This document shows positions 27,138 through 36,292 of a stretch of DNA of 64,000 bases, in pieces. A program made the position numbers and the translations under genes. The stretch is from Paranoxybacillus sp035645275. GTDB taxonomy: Bacteria > Bacillota > Bacilli > Bacillales > Anoxybacillaceae. The notes below the pieces were generated by a model. It made no database searches. It was not told the origin of the DNA and was given only the letters and a program-made list of their open reading frames with translations. The stretch's first letter is position 1; each line of letters begins with the position of its first letter. Where the stretch lies: contig DASQMX010000026.1 of the NCBI GenBank assembly GCA_035645275.1, positions 186,001 through 250,000 on the forward strand, read 5' to 3'.

Positions 27138-27605
27138 ATGAAACATGTAATGGCATTAGGAATTAAACTGGTTCTCACGGCAACTGTGTTATTTTCCATT
27201 TTAACCATTTTTAGCACCGCCTTGTTTTCAGAAATTACATTAATAAGCTTAGTCATTACGTTAGCAACATATGTCATCGGCGACTTGTTCATCTTACCTC
27301 GCTTTGGGAACTTAATTGCCACACTCGGCGATTTTGTTATGTTTACTGCTGGCATATGGCTATTGAGCCAGTTTTTCGTTCAAGAAGCACCAGCTAACCT
27401 CATCATTGCTTCGTTAATTGCAGCGATTGCTATCGCGCTCGGCGAAGCGTTATTCCATGCCTATATGGAAAACCGTGTCCTCACCCATAATCAAGATGAG
27501 GCGCGGTACTTTAACGACGACAGCGTCGCATTGAATCGTGTGCCAACCGAATTTGCCGAAGAAGAAGATATTCATGATTTAAAAAAGCTTAATAAAAATG
27601 AATAG
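27138..27605 (+). CDS. DUF2512 (YndM-like) membrane protein
   Basis: The 155-residue protein has four hydrophobic segments in the first 115 residues, with LATYVIGDLFILPRFGN, the DUF2512 hallmark, and a charged tail EFAEEEDIHDLKKL. YndM-like proteins are found across Bacilli and have no known activity. ATG 27138 is preferred over ATG 27126 and TTG 27114 because AAAAAGG sits at workable distance only from it. Its TAG stop is the first arm of the adjacent inverted repeat. Confidence 0.82.
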   Translation: MKHVMALGIKLVLTATVLFSILTIFSTALFSEITLISLVITLATYVIGDLFILPRFGNLIATLGDFVMFTAGIWLLSQFFVQEAPANLIIASLIAAIAIALGEALFHAYMENRVLTHNQDEARYFNDDSVALNRVPTEFAEEEDIHDLKKLNKNE

Positions 27606-27717
27606 CGGCATCAAGAAACTGTCTCATAAGGGTCCGACCTCACACGTCATTCATAACAAAACGGAATGTATGTGAGGTCTGCCCATTTGTTTTTGTGGCA
27701 GCCTCTTTTTGCCGCTA
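27603..27717 (+). repeat. Dispersed 3'-end inverted repeat, copy 3
   Basis: GACCTCACA (27636-27644) faces TGTGAGGTC (27671-27679); outer TAGCGGCA (27603-27610) faces TGCCGCTA (27710-27717). It occupies the whole gap between convergent DUF2512 and TelA genes and shares CATAAG and GGCAGCCTC arm features with the other copies. Confidence 0.8.
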
Positions 27718-27725
27718 CATCCAAC

Positions 27726-28901
27726 TCACTTTCTCATCGACATTAACTTTTCTTTTAACTGTTCTTCCATATGGATTAATTCCTGCTCGACCTGCTGGCG
27801 TTTCATCCGGCCTTCATGTTGGATTTTTAGCGTCTCTTCTAAAGTCGCAATTAAATTTTCTTGCGTTTTCTTCAGCGTTTCAATATCGACAAGCCCACGT
27901 TCATTTTCCTTCGCGACTTCAATCGTGTTCATTTTTAACATTTCCGAATTACGAAGCAGCAAGTCATTTGTTGTTTTTGTAACTTGTTTTTGCGCTTCGA
28001 CCGCTTTTTTCTGACGGAATAACGTAAGGGCGATGACAATTTGGTTTTTCCAAAGCGGCACCGCTGTTAAAATGGACGATTGAATACGCTCTACCAATGT
28101 TTGATTCATATGTTGAATCATACGAATTTGCGGTGCCGTTTGAATCGTGATTTGTCTGCTTAATTTCAAATCATGAATACGTTTTTCTAAACGGTCGGCA
28201 AATTGAAGCAAATCGTTCACTTCTTGAATGTCCATTTGACTGCCTGAACGCTCTGCCTTCGCTTTTAATTCCGGGATCGTTTTTGTCCGCAATTCTTCTA
28301 ACTTCAATTCCGCAGCCGCTATATAAATATTGAGCGCATCAAAATATTCTTTATTTTTTTCATACAATGTTTCTAACATCATAATGTCACGAAAGAGCAT
28401 TTGCCGGTGTTTTTCCAGTTGATCGGCAATTTTATCAATTTCTACGCCGATTTTTTGATACTTTGAGATAATTCCTTGGATCGATTTGGACATGGAGTTA
28501 AACAGGCGGGAAAAAAAGCCTCCCTTTGTCCGCATGAAATCATCCGGGTTGACTTCTTTAATTTTCCCCATGAGTTCGCTAATGATTTCACCCACCGGTC
28601 CCGCATCTTTCGTTTGTACATGGCTCAAGATAGAATGTGAAAACTTTGATAATTCCGCTTGGGCAGCCACCCCATATTGAATAATCGCCTGCTGATTCTT
28701 CGGGTCAATTTGCTGAGCAAGCTGAAGCGCTTTTTCTTTATGCTCTGGCTTCAATGTATCAATGAGCTTAGGCGGCTGCGTTTGCTCGAAAGAAGAAGCA
28801 TTCGGTGCAGCGAAAGGATTGGCTAAGAGCGAATCCACCGAGCTTGTCCAAAGTTCCTGATCCGTCTTCTCATTGAATGCATGATTATCGAATTCTTTCA
28901 T
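27726..28901 (-). CDS. yaaN: TelA-family toxic anion resistance protein (YaaN-like)
   Basis: The 391-residue cytosolic, mostly helical coiled-coil protein matches the TelA family (GGFFSRLFNSMSKSIQ and YFDALNIYIAAAELKLEEL are family-like). It overlaps the end of the xpaC-like gene, the same pairing as B. subtilis xpaC-yaaN. TelA relatives are linked to tellurite and cell-envelope stress resistance, but biochemistry is unknown. GGAGG lies upstream of ATG 28901. Confidence 0.88.
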   Translation of the reverse strand: MKEFDNHAFNEKTDQELWTSSVDSLLANPFAAPNASSFEQTQPPKLIDTLKPEHKEKALQLAQQIDPKNQQAIIQYGVAAQAELSKFSHSILSHVQTKDAGPVGEIISELMGKIKEVNPDDFMRTKGGFFSRLFNSMSKSIQGIISKYQKIGVEIDKIADQLEKHRQMLFRDIMMLETLYEKNKEYFDALNIYIAAAELKLEELRTKTIPELKAKAERSGSQMDIQEVNDLLQFADRLEKRIHDLKLSRQITIQTAPQIRMIQHMNQTLVERIQSSILTAVPLWKNQIVIALTLFRQKKAVEAQKQVTKTTNDLLLRNSEMLKMNTIEVAKENERGLVDIETLKKTQENLIATLEETLKIQHEGRMKRQQVEQELIHMEEQLKEKLMSMRK

Positions 28902-29556
28902 ACCGTTCCTCCTTGTCTCTTTGCCAATTGAATACGTTTTGTTCTTTTGGCTGCTCTAACGCCTGTTTTAACATCTTTATCTCCACATCTAAATCAAACA
29001 CGTCATCCGAGAGAATGCGCAGCAACTCTTGTTCCGTTGATGCCGCCAGCTCCCCAAGAAGCCCTTCTGCATTGCGAATCGCCTCGTTCATCTCGTGACT
29101 ACGCACAGGCTGGCGAACTAAATAAATATATTTTTCAATGATCGTAACGGCAGAATCCAATGTCGTAATAAAAAATGACTGGGCTGCGCGAAACCGGCGC
29201 GGATCTTGTTCCACCGCAGCCAATATTTTTTGCGAAGCTGCATAAATGCGAGAAATTTGATTCCATGTGACCAAGGAACGAACTTTAAACCGGGCCCGGC
29301 CAATTCGTTTTATTTTCTTGTCCGCTTCTTTCAACTCGCTGCGTATATAATCCTTTTCTTCTTTTAAAAGATCGCTCGTAACGATTTTATCCGCTTTTCG
29401 CTTCATGTAAGCCGACGTTATAACCATTAACGCTGTTCCTGATAAAAAGGAAAGAAAAAACTGATAGTCAAAAACGAAAAAGACAATAATGGCACCAATT
29501 AAACCAATATTCCATGAAACGAACAGCCGCCAAAGTGTTCTTAACACCTTCCGCAT
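28885..29556 (-). CDS. xpaC: XpaC-like protein (5-bromo-4-chloroindolyl phosphate hydrolysis family)
   Basis: The 223-residue protein has two adjacent membrane helices (about 10-52) and a long helical cytoplasmic domain with VTIIEKYIYLVRQPVRSHEM. This matches XpaC, named for an old indicator phenotype; true activity is uncertain. The start follows GGAAGGGATG. It overlaps yaaN by 17 bp, so the membrane protein and TelA are made together and probably act together. Confidence 0.85.
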   Translation of the reverse strand: MRKVLRTLWRLFVSWNIGLIGAIIVFFVFDYQFFLSFLSGTALMVITSAYMKRKADKIVTSDLLKEEKDYIRSELKEADKKIKRIGRARFKVRSLVTWNQISRIYAASQKILAAVEQDPRRFRAAQSFFITTLDSAVTIIEKYIYLVRQPVRSHEMNEAIRNAEGLLGELAASTEQELLRILSDDVFDLDVEIKMLKQALEQPKEQNVFNWQRDKEERYERIR

Positions 29557-29754
29557 GTTTCATCCCTTCCTGCATCTTTTTCAATTATATAAAGAACTGC
29601 TTGTCTACTTTTTCTACGTATGACTCGACATTTAGTTTCATCCAGTAAAAAATTGTATTTTCTATTTTTAGAATAACCGATTGAGCCATCATAAGACAAC
29701 TTATCTGCCGAATATGTTTTACAAAGACCGTCCATTTAAAGGAGATGAGGAACG

Positions 29755-29898
29755 ATGAAAGTAATTGACTGGCAAATGCTCTATTTTGTTGGCATAACAT
29801 TGATAAAAGAATATTGGTATTTTTGGGGGCTACCGAGAGTGTATTATTGGGAGTTGAAACAGCAATATACAGACGAAGATGACAATAAAGCGGCCTAA
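29755..29898 (+). CDS. Small 47-residue protein
   Basis: The ORF starts MKVIDWQMLYFVGITLIKEY and ends DDNKAA, with TAA at 29896-29898. AAAGGAGATGAGG supplies a strong ribosome site. It has a Trp/Tyr-rich amphipathic or single membrane-like first half and an acidic tail. It ends 18 bp before the SIMPL gene and is probably cotranscribed with it. Function unknown. Confidence 0.68.
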   Translation: MKVIDWQMLYFVGITLIKEYWYFWGLPRVYYWELKQQYTDEDDNKAA

Positions 29899-29916
29899 TC
29901 AAAGGAGAGTGTGTTT

Positions 29917-30585
29917 ATGTATGACTGGGACAGCCAACATATTGCTGCATACCATCACGCATCGAAACAGCGAACGATGTCGGTAACCGGCCAAGGTACC
30001 ATAACAGCGAAGCCAGATACGGTGTTCATTACCCTTGGCATTCGTACAGAGAGTGAAATCGTCAGTCAAGCTTTATCGGAAAATGCCGCACGAGCCAATA
30101 ATATGATTCAGGCACTAAAAGCTATCGGGATTAAAGACGAGGATATCGACACCGCATCATTTTCGATTTATCCAAAATACGAATATAAAGATGGAAAATC
30201 ATTGCTAGTCGGATACGAAGTAGAACACATTTTTGATATTACCGTAAAAGATGTCAATAAAGCGGGAATCATTTATGAAACAGCTGTCGCAAACGGTGCT
30301 AATATCGCACGCAATATCCAATTTGAACTTTCAAACCCGGAAATATATTATGAACACGCCTTAGCCGATGCGCTTCGGAATGCAGTCGAAAAAGCCGTCA
30401 TTCTCGGCCGCACCCTCGGTATTTCTGTTCAAACCATCCCGTTGAAGATAAAAGAGGAGACCGCCGTACTGCCACAGCCAAGATTTGTAGCCAAAACAAT
30501 GGTCTTAGCAGAACAAGGAGCCCCGCCGATTCAAACGCAGGATATCGTCATCAAAGCAACCGTGCAAGCCATTTTTGAGTATTAA
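29917..30585 (+). CDS. SIMPL-domain (DUF541) protein
   Basis: The 222-residue protein has the SIMPL opening MSVTGQGTITAKPDTVFITLGI and the ALADALRNAVEKAVILG helix near the C-terminus. DUF541 proteins are stress- or envelope-linked proteins of unclear role. No signal peptide is visible, unlike many secreted homologues, so it is probably cytosolic. ATG 29917 has GGAG at good distance; GTG 29911 is too close. It is convergent with the TcaA-like gene. Confidence 0.85.
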   Translation: MYDWDSQHIAAYHHASKQRTMSVTGQGTITAKPDTVFITLGIRTESEIVSQALSENAARANNMIQALKAIGIKDEDIDTASFSIYPKYEYKDGKSLLVGYEVEHIFDITVKDVNKAGIIYETAVANGANIARNIQFELSNPEIYYEHALADALRNAVEKAVILGRTLGISVQTIPLKIKEETAVLPQPRFVAKTMVLAEQGAPPIQTQDIVIKATVQAIFEY

Positions 30586-30607
30586 AAAAGATGGGTTAAC
30601 TCCCATC
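30584..30607 (-). terminator. Terminator at the convergent SIMPL / TcaA-like gene ends
   Basis: GATGGG (30590-30595) pairs with CCCATC (30602-30607), followed by six T on the minus strand, and overlaps both gene ends. Confidence 0.75.
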
Positions 30608-30609
30608 TC

Positions 30610-31419
30610 CTACTTAAATGTGAAATGAACAGATTGTGCTTTTGGTCCGCCAAATAGCACAATCTCTTTTCTTTGCTTCTTTGTTTTGTTTCCTTCTTTC
30701 TTTACAGCGGTAATTTCATAAATGCCTGGCAGATAGGAGCCAATCTTTCCGGAAAACATTTCTGATTCTGTTTTGTAAACTTTTTTTCCGTTGACATATA
30801 ACATCACATTTCTTCCTTCCACATGAACGATTAACGAGTAAACAGCTGGTTCAAATACATATTGGTTAAAAAGAAAGAAATGCTTCTCATAAACTCTCAT
30901 AAGAAAGATTGGCGGTTCTGATGTCAAGCCTTTAATGTAAACAGGCTCTTTTTCATCTTGCTTCTCTAATTCATTGCGAATTTTTTCATACCCCTCTGGG
31001 TTCTTGTCTAAATAGTTAAAGAGAGGCTGTAAATTTTTTTCGTTCACACGTATGGTGGAATCAGGAACACGAATATACTTTTTCAACTCGGGAAGATCCT
31101 GCTCTTCTAACGTTTCGATAAAGCGCTCAATCGTCACTTCTTTCCCGCCATACGTTTTCATCATTCCGTACCCCAGTAAAATCCCATAGCCAATGATCAT
31201 GACAAAAACGATACGAAAAAGAATTTTATAAAAATATGTTCGATGTTGTTTTTCTTCAAGTCGTGCCTCACTGCGCTTAGCATAACGCGTCTTCGCAGAT
31301 GGAACACGAACTTGCTCATCACCAGCGGGAAGAGTTGCTTCTTCATCTGTTTGTTCAGAAGCGTTATAAGCAGACATTATTTCATCGGTATTTATTTCAT
31401 GTGTCGTAGTCTGTTTCAC
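30610..31419 (-). CDS. TcaA/YvbJ-like membrane-anchored protein
   Basis: The 269-residue protein has a charged cytoplasmic N-terminus (1-65), one membrane helix (about 68-90) and an external domain with KKYIRVPDSTIRVNEKNLQP and GKIGSYLPGIYEITAV, resembling repeats in TcaA/YvbJ envelope proteins. It lacks the zinc ribbon normally at the N-terminus of those proteins. GTG 31419 is the start, with AGAGGGG eight bases upstream. A role in envelope sensing is a guess from the family. Confidence 0.6.
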   Translation of the reverse strand: MKQTTTHEINTDEIMSAYNASEQTDEEATLPAGDEQVRVPSAKTRYAKRSEARLEEKQHRTYFYKILFRIVFVMIIGYGILLGYGMMKTYGGKEVTIERFIETLEEQDLPELKKYIRVPDSTIRVNEKNLQPLFNYLDKNPEGYEKIRNELEKQDEKEPVYIKGLTSEPPIFLMRVYEKHFFLFNQYVFEPAVYSLIVHVEGRNVMLYVNGKKVYKTESEMFSGKIGSYLPGIYEITAVKKEGNKTKKQRKEIVLFGGPKAQSVHFTFK

Positions 31420-31546
31420 TTATCTTCCCCTCTCTTGTTGTTAAAGTTTCACAGTAATCTAGTTCATCTTTATTACCGATACAGGGAAAATATGTTAGCG
31501 AAACAATAAACGACCATGTACATCTACCAATGATGCTGCCTGCCTA

Positions 31547-32107
31547 TCATTTCTTATAGGTTACCGCCTGCCAATGACGAAAGCTTTGATTCGTTTCTAA
31601 ATTCCATTGTCTTTGCTTCAGTTCGCTCCCAAGCAAGCGGTTAAACCACCCGTGTCCGACAACAACAACATGACCATGCCGCGTGGCATATTTACATAAT
31701 TGATCAGCTGCCAGTTTAGCCCGCTTTTTTGCCTCATGATAAGATTCCACATTCCGCGCATAACCGCATAACCAAAACATTCTTGCCATCATAAGCCAGA
31801 CGTTTATTGGCAGCTTAAAAGACAGATTGCTAAATGGCACCGGCATTTCCACTTCACGGAACAGATGATTGACTTCCAGCGGACATGCCGGTTTGAGCAA
31901 ATTCGCTGAATGAATCGCCCGAGGCAAAGGACTTGCTACTAACCAGTTTGCTTTCTTTACCTTTTCCAACGTAATTTGAGGAATGTCATCATCTACGGAT
32001 ACCCCATGCAAATCATACGCTTGAATCCACTCGGCAAACTCGGCCGGTGACAACCAGCCGCTTTGCTGCCACTGTGATTTCCCGTGACGAATCAGCGTAA
32101 TTTCCAT
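31547..32107 (-). CDS. Histidine phosphatase family protein
   Basis: The 186-residue protein starts MEITLIRHGKSQWQQ with the RHG motif and has VVVVGHGWFNRLLG, the second catalytic histidine, near residue 155. GAGGAGAGG about seven bases before ATG 32107 fixes the start; the longer frame to 32326 runs through a repeat element and the next gene. The third histidine phosphatase in the window; substrate unknown. Co-oriented with the upstream MFS gene. Confidence 0.82.
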   Translation of the reverse strand: MEITLIRHGKSQWQQSGWLSPAEFAEWIQAYDLHGVSVDDDIPQITLEKVKKANWLVASPLPRAIHSANLLKPACPLEVNHLFREVEMPVPFSNLSFKLPINVWLMMARMFWLCGYARNVESYHEAKKRAKLAADQLCKYATRHGHVVVVGHGWFNRLLGSELKQRQWNLETNQSFRHWQAVTYKK

Positions 32108-32131
32108 ATTTGTCCTCTCCTCTAACAATAA

Positions 32132-32203
32132 GGGGCTAAATCGTAAGCACCACTCGCTATATAGTACGATATATGGCCCTTGCAAGCCGCTACGACAGCC
32201 TCG
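32132..32203. repeat. Weak, divergent copy of the 3'-end inverted repeat
   Basis: GGGGCT (32132-32137) faces AGCCTC (32198-32203) about 8 bp past an MFS stop codon. The core TACGATATATGGC is shared with copy 2 at 23.16 kb, but the GTGTCTGACC arm is not recognisable. Confidence 0.5.
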
Positions 32204-32210
32204 TTGAAGT

Positions 32211-33482
32211 TTATAGTATGACATTTTTTGCCTGCTGTTTTTCAAACCGCTGAAACATGATGAAATAAATGAAGGCACTGAAAAAGGCAAGCACACTAAG
32301 AATGAGAAATGTCCATTCGTAGCCAATCCAAAGTGTTAACGTAATCGAAAGCGGGGCGATGGTCCGGCCGATTGTCCAGCGCAGGCTCGCTGCGGCGAAA
32401 TATTGTCCGCGCATCTCTTCTGGCGCCAGTTTGGAAATGAATGTTTGCTGAATACCAGCTGTCATAAGTTCAGCAAAAGTAAATACGGCCATTGCGCCGA
32501 TCATTCCCCAAATGTTTGTCGTCTGTCCGAACATGATAATAGCAATGCCATAAAGAATCGAAGACCAAATGAATACAGAACGTTCGCGGTAATGAGACAT
32601 CCACTTTGTTACCCATACGGTAAATAAAGCGACAAGCAAGCCGTTTTCTGAAATCAATACCCCAAATGCTTTCTCGCCGCTTAAGAGAACAGAGTAATCT
32701 CCAAGCGAAAATAACGTTTGCTTCTCGACAACCTCTTTTATATAGACTGGAATTAATAAATCGAGCTGCATAAACGTCTGCCCGACAAGAATACCTGCAA
32801 TAATAAATAATAAAAACGTTTTATCGCGAACAATGATGCCATAGCTGTGAATCTGCTCGCGTAAAAACTGATACCATTTCATGCTGCTGCCGTTTTCAAT
32901 CGAGTACACAGGCGCCGTTTCCTGAAGCATTTTCACTAAAATCGTAGCTAGCAGCACACCTGAAAATCCTGTTGCTAATAATAATTCAAAGAGATGTTCC
33001 TCGTAAAAAATTCCACCAATCATTGGCCCGATGACAACAGCAATATTAATCGATGTATAAAAAACGGCAAAAACGCTGTTGCGGTCTTCTTCCGGCACGA
33101 CATCAGCCACCATCGCCTGGCTTGCTGGCCAATAAAATGATCCGAAAATGCCGGCTAACGTAAAACATAAAAAGCCGACAAACGGTGAAGTAAACCAAGG
33201 CGAACTGGCGAGCGCAAAGAAGAAAAAGGCAAGTCCCATCCCGTATGCCGATAACACCATCATTCGTTTTCTTCCGAATCGGTCAGCGCAATAACCGCCC
33301 AGTAAGCTGGCAACAACGGAAAACACTTGCGAAAAAATTAGCAAAAAGCCGGCTTTGTCTTTACCAAACGCATCCGTAAAATAAATCGCCATAAACGGAA
33401 AAAACATCCAAAATGTAACATTCATCAACGCTTCCCCGAATAAACGTATCTTTAAGTTGCGGTCCCAATCTCTTATTTTCAT
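32211..33482 (-). CDS. MFS transporter (12 TM, YttB/MdtH-like)
   Basis: The 423-residue membrane protein has about twelve hydrophobic segments, with the MFS loop 2-3 motif GGYCADRFGRKRMM near residues 62-75. It begins MKIRDWDRNLKIRLFGEAL, a pattern common in Bacillus drug-efflux-like MFS proteins. ATGAGGAAG serves as ribosome site. Likely a proton-coupled exporter; substrate unknown. It lies upstream of the phosphatase gene with a repeat between. Confidence 0.87.
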   Translation of the reverse strand: MKIRDWDRNLKIRLFGEALMNVTFWMFFPFMAIYFTDAFGKDKAGFLLIFSQVFSVVASLLGGYCADRFGRKRMMVLSAYGMGLAFFFFALASSPWFTSPFVGFLCFTLAGIFGSFYWPASQAMVADVVPEEDRNSVFAVFYTSINIAVVIGPMIGGIFYEEHLFELLLATGFSGVLLATILVKMLQETAPVYSIENGSSMKWYQFLREQIHSYGIIVRDKTFLLFIIAGILVGQTFMQLDLLIPVYIKEVVEKQTLFSLGDYSVLLSGEKAFGVLISENGLLVALFTVWVTKWMSHYRERSVFIWSSILYGIAIIMFGQTTNIWGMIGAMAVFTFAELMTAGIQQTFISKLAPEEMRGQYFAAASLRWTIGRTIAPLSITLTLWIGYEWTFLILSVLAFFSAFIYFIMFQRFEKQQAKNVIL

Positions 33483-34003
33483 GATGGCTTCCTCATTTCT
33501 TCTCGTCTATTATTAATCATTTGTTATGTATCCATCTGTTTTAGCGCCCACTCTCCTTTCACTATGATATTATAAACACTTCTTTTCTTTCTTTCTATTG
33601 AAACAACCATTTTGCTTCTTCCAAAGAAAAACACCTCTCAAATCAAATGGATTTCCCACTCGATTGAAGAGGTGTTTTTGCATTGAACTGAGGCATTCGC
33701 AATTTTCTAAACGATGTTTTTTATTTTTACAGTACCTTTATTTTACCCTTGCCGCTCTAGGGTTTCAAGCTCCTATTTTGCACACTCCCTCATCGATTCA
33801 AAATCAAACCTTGTTGTTATGTAAACTAAACCGAAATATAAAAATAGTCAAATGGTCAATTACTGAATAAATCAATATCCTGCTTTATTATATTAAAGAA
33901 AAATATCCTTGCACACTTTCTGCTCGTTTTTTGCTTTTTTGAGGTGTGCTGTACGTTTAAATGATAGAATGCTCGATATCCTTTCAAACTCCTCATATAG
34001 ACT
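33483..34003. other. 520-bp intergenic stretch with an orphan bidirectional hairpin
   Basis: No ORF with a ribosome site is found. AACACCTCT (33630-33638) and AGAGGTGTT (33668-33676), extended by A and T runs on both sides, form a terminator-like structure with a 29-base loop. TATAAT near 33571-33576 on the minus strand may be the -10 of the MFS gene promoter. The rest is featureless AT-rich DNA. Confidence 0.5.
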
Positions 34004-34039
34004 AAAAGCTCAGCGGAACGAACATCCCGCTGAGCTTTT
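34004..34039 (-). terminator. Terminator of the mntABCD operon
   Basis: AAAAGCTCAGCGG (34004-34016) pairs with CCGCTGAGCTTTT (34027-34039) after mntD, with T-rich tail on the minus strand. Confidence 0.9.
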
Positions 34040-34048
34040 CTTATGGAA

Positions 34049-34933
34049 CTATGCTGATTTATTTTGCAGCCGTTTTCTCGCCAGCCATCGTGAAAGAAGA
34101 CCATGGGTTGGTGAAAACACAAAAGTAATGGCAAAGATGACACCTGCGGCTACGGCCATGGAGCCGGAAATGGATACATTAAAGATGGTCGCAATGAAAT
34201 AACCGGCAAAAGCGGAAAGAACGCCGACAAGCGCACTAATGATTAACATAACGCTTAATTTATCGGTAAGCAAATACGCCGTCGCTCCAGGAACAATGAG
34301 CATCGCCACAACTAAAATCGCACCGACGCTGTCAAAGGAAGCAACTGTTGTAAGTGAAAGCATTCCCATCAATAAGTAATGAATAAAGAGAACCGGAATC
34401 CCTAGTGCTACAGCCATATCAGGGTCAAAAGAACTGATTTTGATTTCTTTATAAAATAGGAATATAATGATTAAATTAAGAACTAACACGGCACCGAGCA
34501 TCCAAACCGCTTTTGGTCCTAAATAGATGCCGTTTATTTCGAGAATGTCCCACGGGATAAACGTAATCTCTCCCATTAAGGCGTGATCCGTATCTAAATG
34601 CACCTTTCCGCCAAATAACGAGAGAAGAATGACACCAACGGCAAAGAGCGAAGTAAAAACGACGCCGATCGCCGCATCGGACTGAACACCACTCGAATGT
34701 AACAGCTGTACGAAAAACGCCGTTAAAATACCAACAATCGCTGCACCAATGAGCATATAAATTCCTTCTAAACTATTGCTAATTAAGTAGGCACCAACAA
34801 TTCCAAGCAGCACCGTATGACTAATCGCATCGGCAAGCATCGCCATCTTCCGCAAAATGAGAAAGCAGCCGACAATCCCACAACTAATGCCAACGAGAGA
34901 CCCTGTCAACAAAATCCAACCTTCATAACTCAT
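34049..34933 (-). CDS. mntD: Manganese ABC transporter permease MntD
   Basis: The 294-residue membrane protein belongs to the ABC-3 metal permease family, with about eight to nine hydrophobic segments, ADAISHTVLLGIVGAYL near residue 35 and VASFDSVGAILVVAMLIVP near 215. It pairs with MntC to form the channel for Mn2+ (or Zn2+) import. GGAGGG precedes ATG 34933; it starts 3 bp past mntC and is last in the operon, ahead of a strong terminator. Confidence 0.9.
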   Translation of the reverse strand: MSYEGWILLTGSLVGISCGIVGCFLILRKMAMLADAISHTVLLGIVGAYLISNSLEGIYMLIGAAIVGILTAFFVQLLHSSGVQSDAAIGVVFTSLFAVGVILLSLFGGKVHLDTDHALMGEITFIPWDILEINGIYLGPKAVWMLGAVLVLNLIIIFLFYKEIKISSFDPDMAVALGIPVLFIHYLLMGMLSLTTVASFDSVGAILVVAMLIVPGATAYLLTDKLSVMLIISALVGVLSAFAGYFIATIFNVSISGSMAVAAGVIFAITFVFSPTHGLLSRWLARKRLQNKSA

Positions 34934-34936
34934 GTT

Positions 34937-36280
34937 TCACTTCCCTCCTATGCTGGCATACCGGTGGTAGGAGCGTTTGCCTGCATTCATCTTCTCTGGT
35001 AATACAAGCGGTTCCCTGCCATATTGTTTTAACAGCTGCTTCAACTCTGTTAACACTTTCTCTGGAAGCTGTAATAAATCCATTGACTGATCTTGGCGAA
35101 TGTTGAAATGAGCGTAGGTCATTTCATTCATTAAATATACTTCCATCAGACGGTTTCGCAGTGTAATGTGATACGCTTCAGTCAACCCTTTTTCCGTTAA
35201 ACACCAAAGCGCATCTCCTGTTCTTCTGACCAACTCTTCTTTTTCAAGAGAACTCAAGACTTTCTGGAGCATGCTGATAGAAATCGGACGCTTTTTCATG
35301 ATTTGCTGTTCGTGAAATCCGTTTCCCACTTTATATTGCACATATTCCTGCTCAGTAAAATCATAAAGCGTCTGTAAAACTTGTTCTCTCGCCACTTGTT
35401 TGCGGAGTCGGGATTGGTGAATCGCTTTCACTAACAATCCTCGCTTTGGCGCAAATACCATAGAAATTAAAAAGATGATCGTCGCAGCCACAATGATTAA
35501 CGGCCCTGTTGGCATTCCTTTTGTCGTCGTGCTTAACAATGTACCAAAAACACCGGAAAAGGCGCCGATTGCTCCGGCAATGATGACCATATGATCAAGC
35601 CGTTCCGTCCAATAGCGTGCCGCTATTGCTGGAGTAATTAACATCGCTGACATTAAGATCACACCAACCGCCTGCAGACCAATCACAACAACCCCGACAA
35701 TCAATGTCATTAATAAACCGTTTAGCAAGCCAGTCGGCAAGCCGATTCCTTGGGCAAATTGCGGGTCAAATGTTAACAATTTTAATTCTTTAAATAATAG
35801 AACGGTGATAATAATGAGGAGAACAGCAACCGCGCTAATCAGTTTAACATCAGCGCCAACGAGGGAAGCGGCCTGCCCGAAAATGAAGTCATCAATTCCA
35901 CTTTGATTGCCTTTGCTTTGATGGTTAATATATGTTAGCAATACGATTCCGAACCCGAAAAACACCGATAATACAAGCCCGATTGACGTATCCTCTTTAA
36001 TTCGTGATAACTTAATAATTTTTTCAATGAAAAACGTCGCCAGCAAACCTGAGAGAGCGGCGCCAATGATAAACCATGACATTGACTTTGCCCCATGAAT
36101 CAAGAAAGCAATACAGATACCGGGAAGCGCCGCATGGGCCATCGCATCGCCAATTAAGCTCTGCTTTTTTAATAAGGCGAAACTTCCGATTAGTCCGCTT
36201 GCTAATCCTAAAAGAAGTGTGCCGATTAACACCCACTGTGTATTGGCATCTGTCCATATGGAAACGAGTGTTTCACTCAT
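34937..36280 (-). CDS. mntC: Manganese ABC transporter permease MntC with DtxR-like C-terminal extension
   Basis: The 447-residue protein has an ABC-3 permease part (about 1-290, GDAMAHAALPGICIAFL and GLQAVGVILMSAMLITP) followed by about 150 cytosolic residues resembling a DtxR/MntR winged helix and dimer region (KRPISISMLQKVLSSLEKE, then LTEKGLTEAYHI). B. subtilis MntC has the same unusual extension, so this is a conserved fusion and may let the transporter sense metal; that function is inference. Confidence 0.9.
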   Translation of the reverse strand: MSETLVSIWTDANTQWVLIGTLLLGLASGLIGSFALLKKQSLIGDAMAHAALPGICIAFLIHGAKSMSWFIIGAALSGLLATFFIEKIIKLSRIKEDTSIGLVLSVFFGFGIVLLTYINHQSKGNQSGIDDFIFGQAASLVGADVKLISAVAVLLIIITVLLFKELKLLTFDPQFAQGIGLPTGLLNGLLMTLIVGVVVIGLQAVGVILMSAMLITPAIAARYWTERLDHMVIIAGAIGAFSGVFGTLLSTTTKGMPTGPLIIVAATIIFLISMVFAPKRGLLVKAIHQSRLRKQVAREQVLQTLYDFTEQEYVQYKVGNGFHEQQIMKKRPISISMLQKVLSSLEKEELVRRTGDALWCLTEKGLTEAYHITLRNRLMEVYLMNEMTYAHFNIRQDQSMDLLQLPEKVLTELKQLLKQYGREPLVLPEKMNAGKRSYHRYASIGGK

Positions 36281-36292
36281 TAACGATCACTC

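Noticed and set aside
33690..34003. Possible decayed IS between the MFS and mnt genes
   Set aside because: No inverted termini, target duplication or transposase-like translation could be found.
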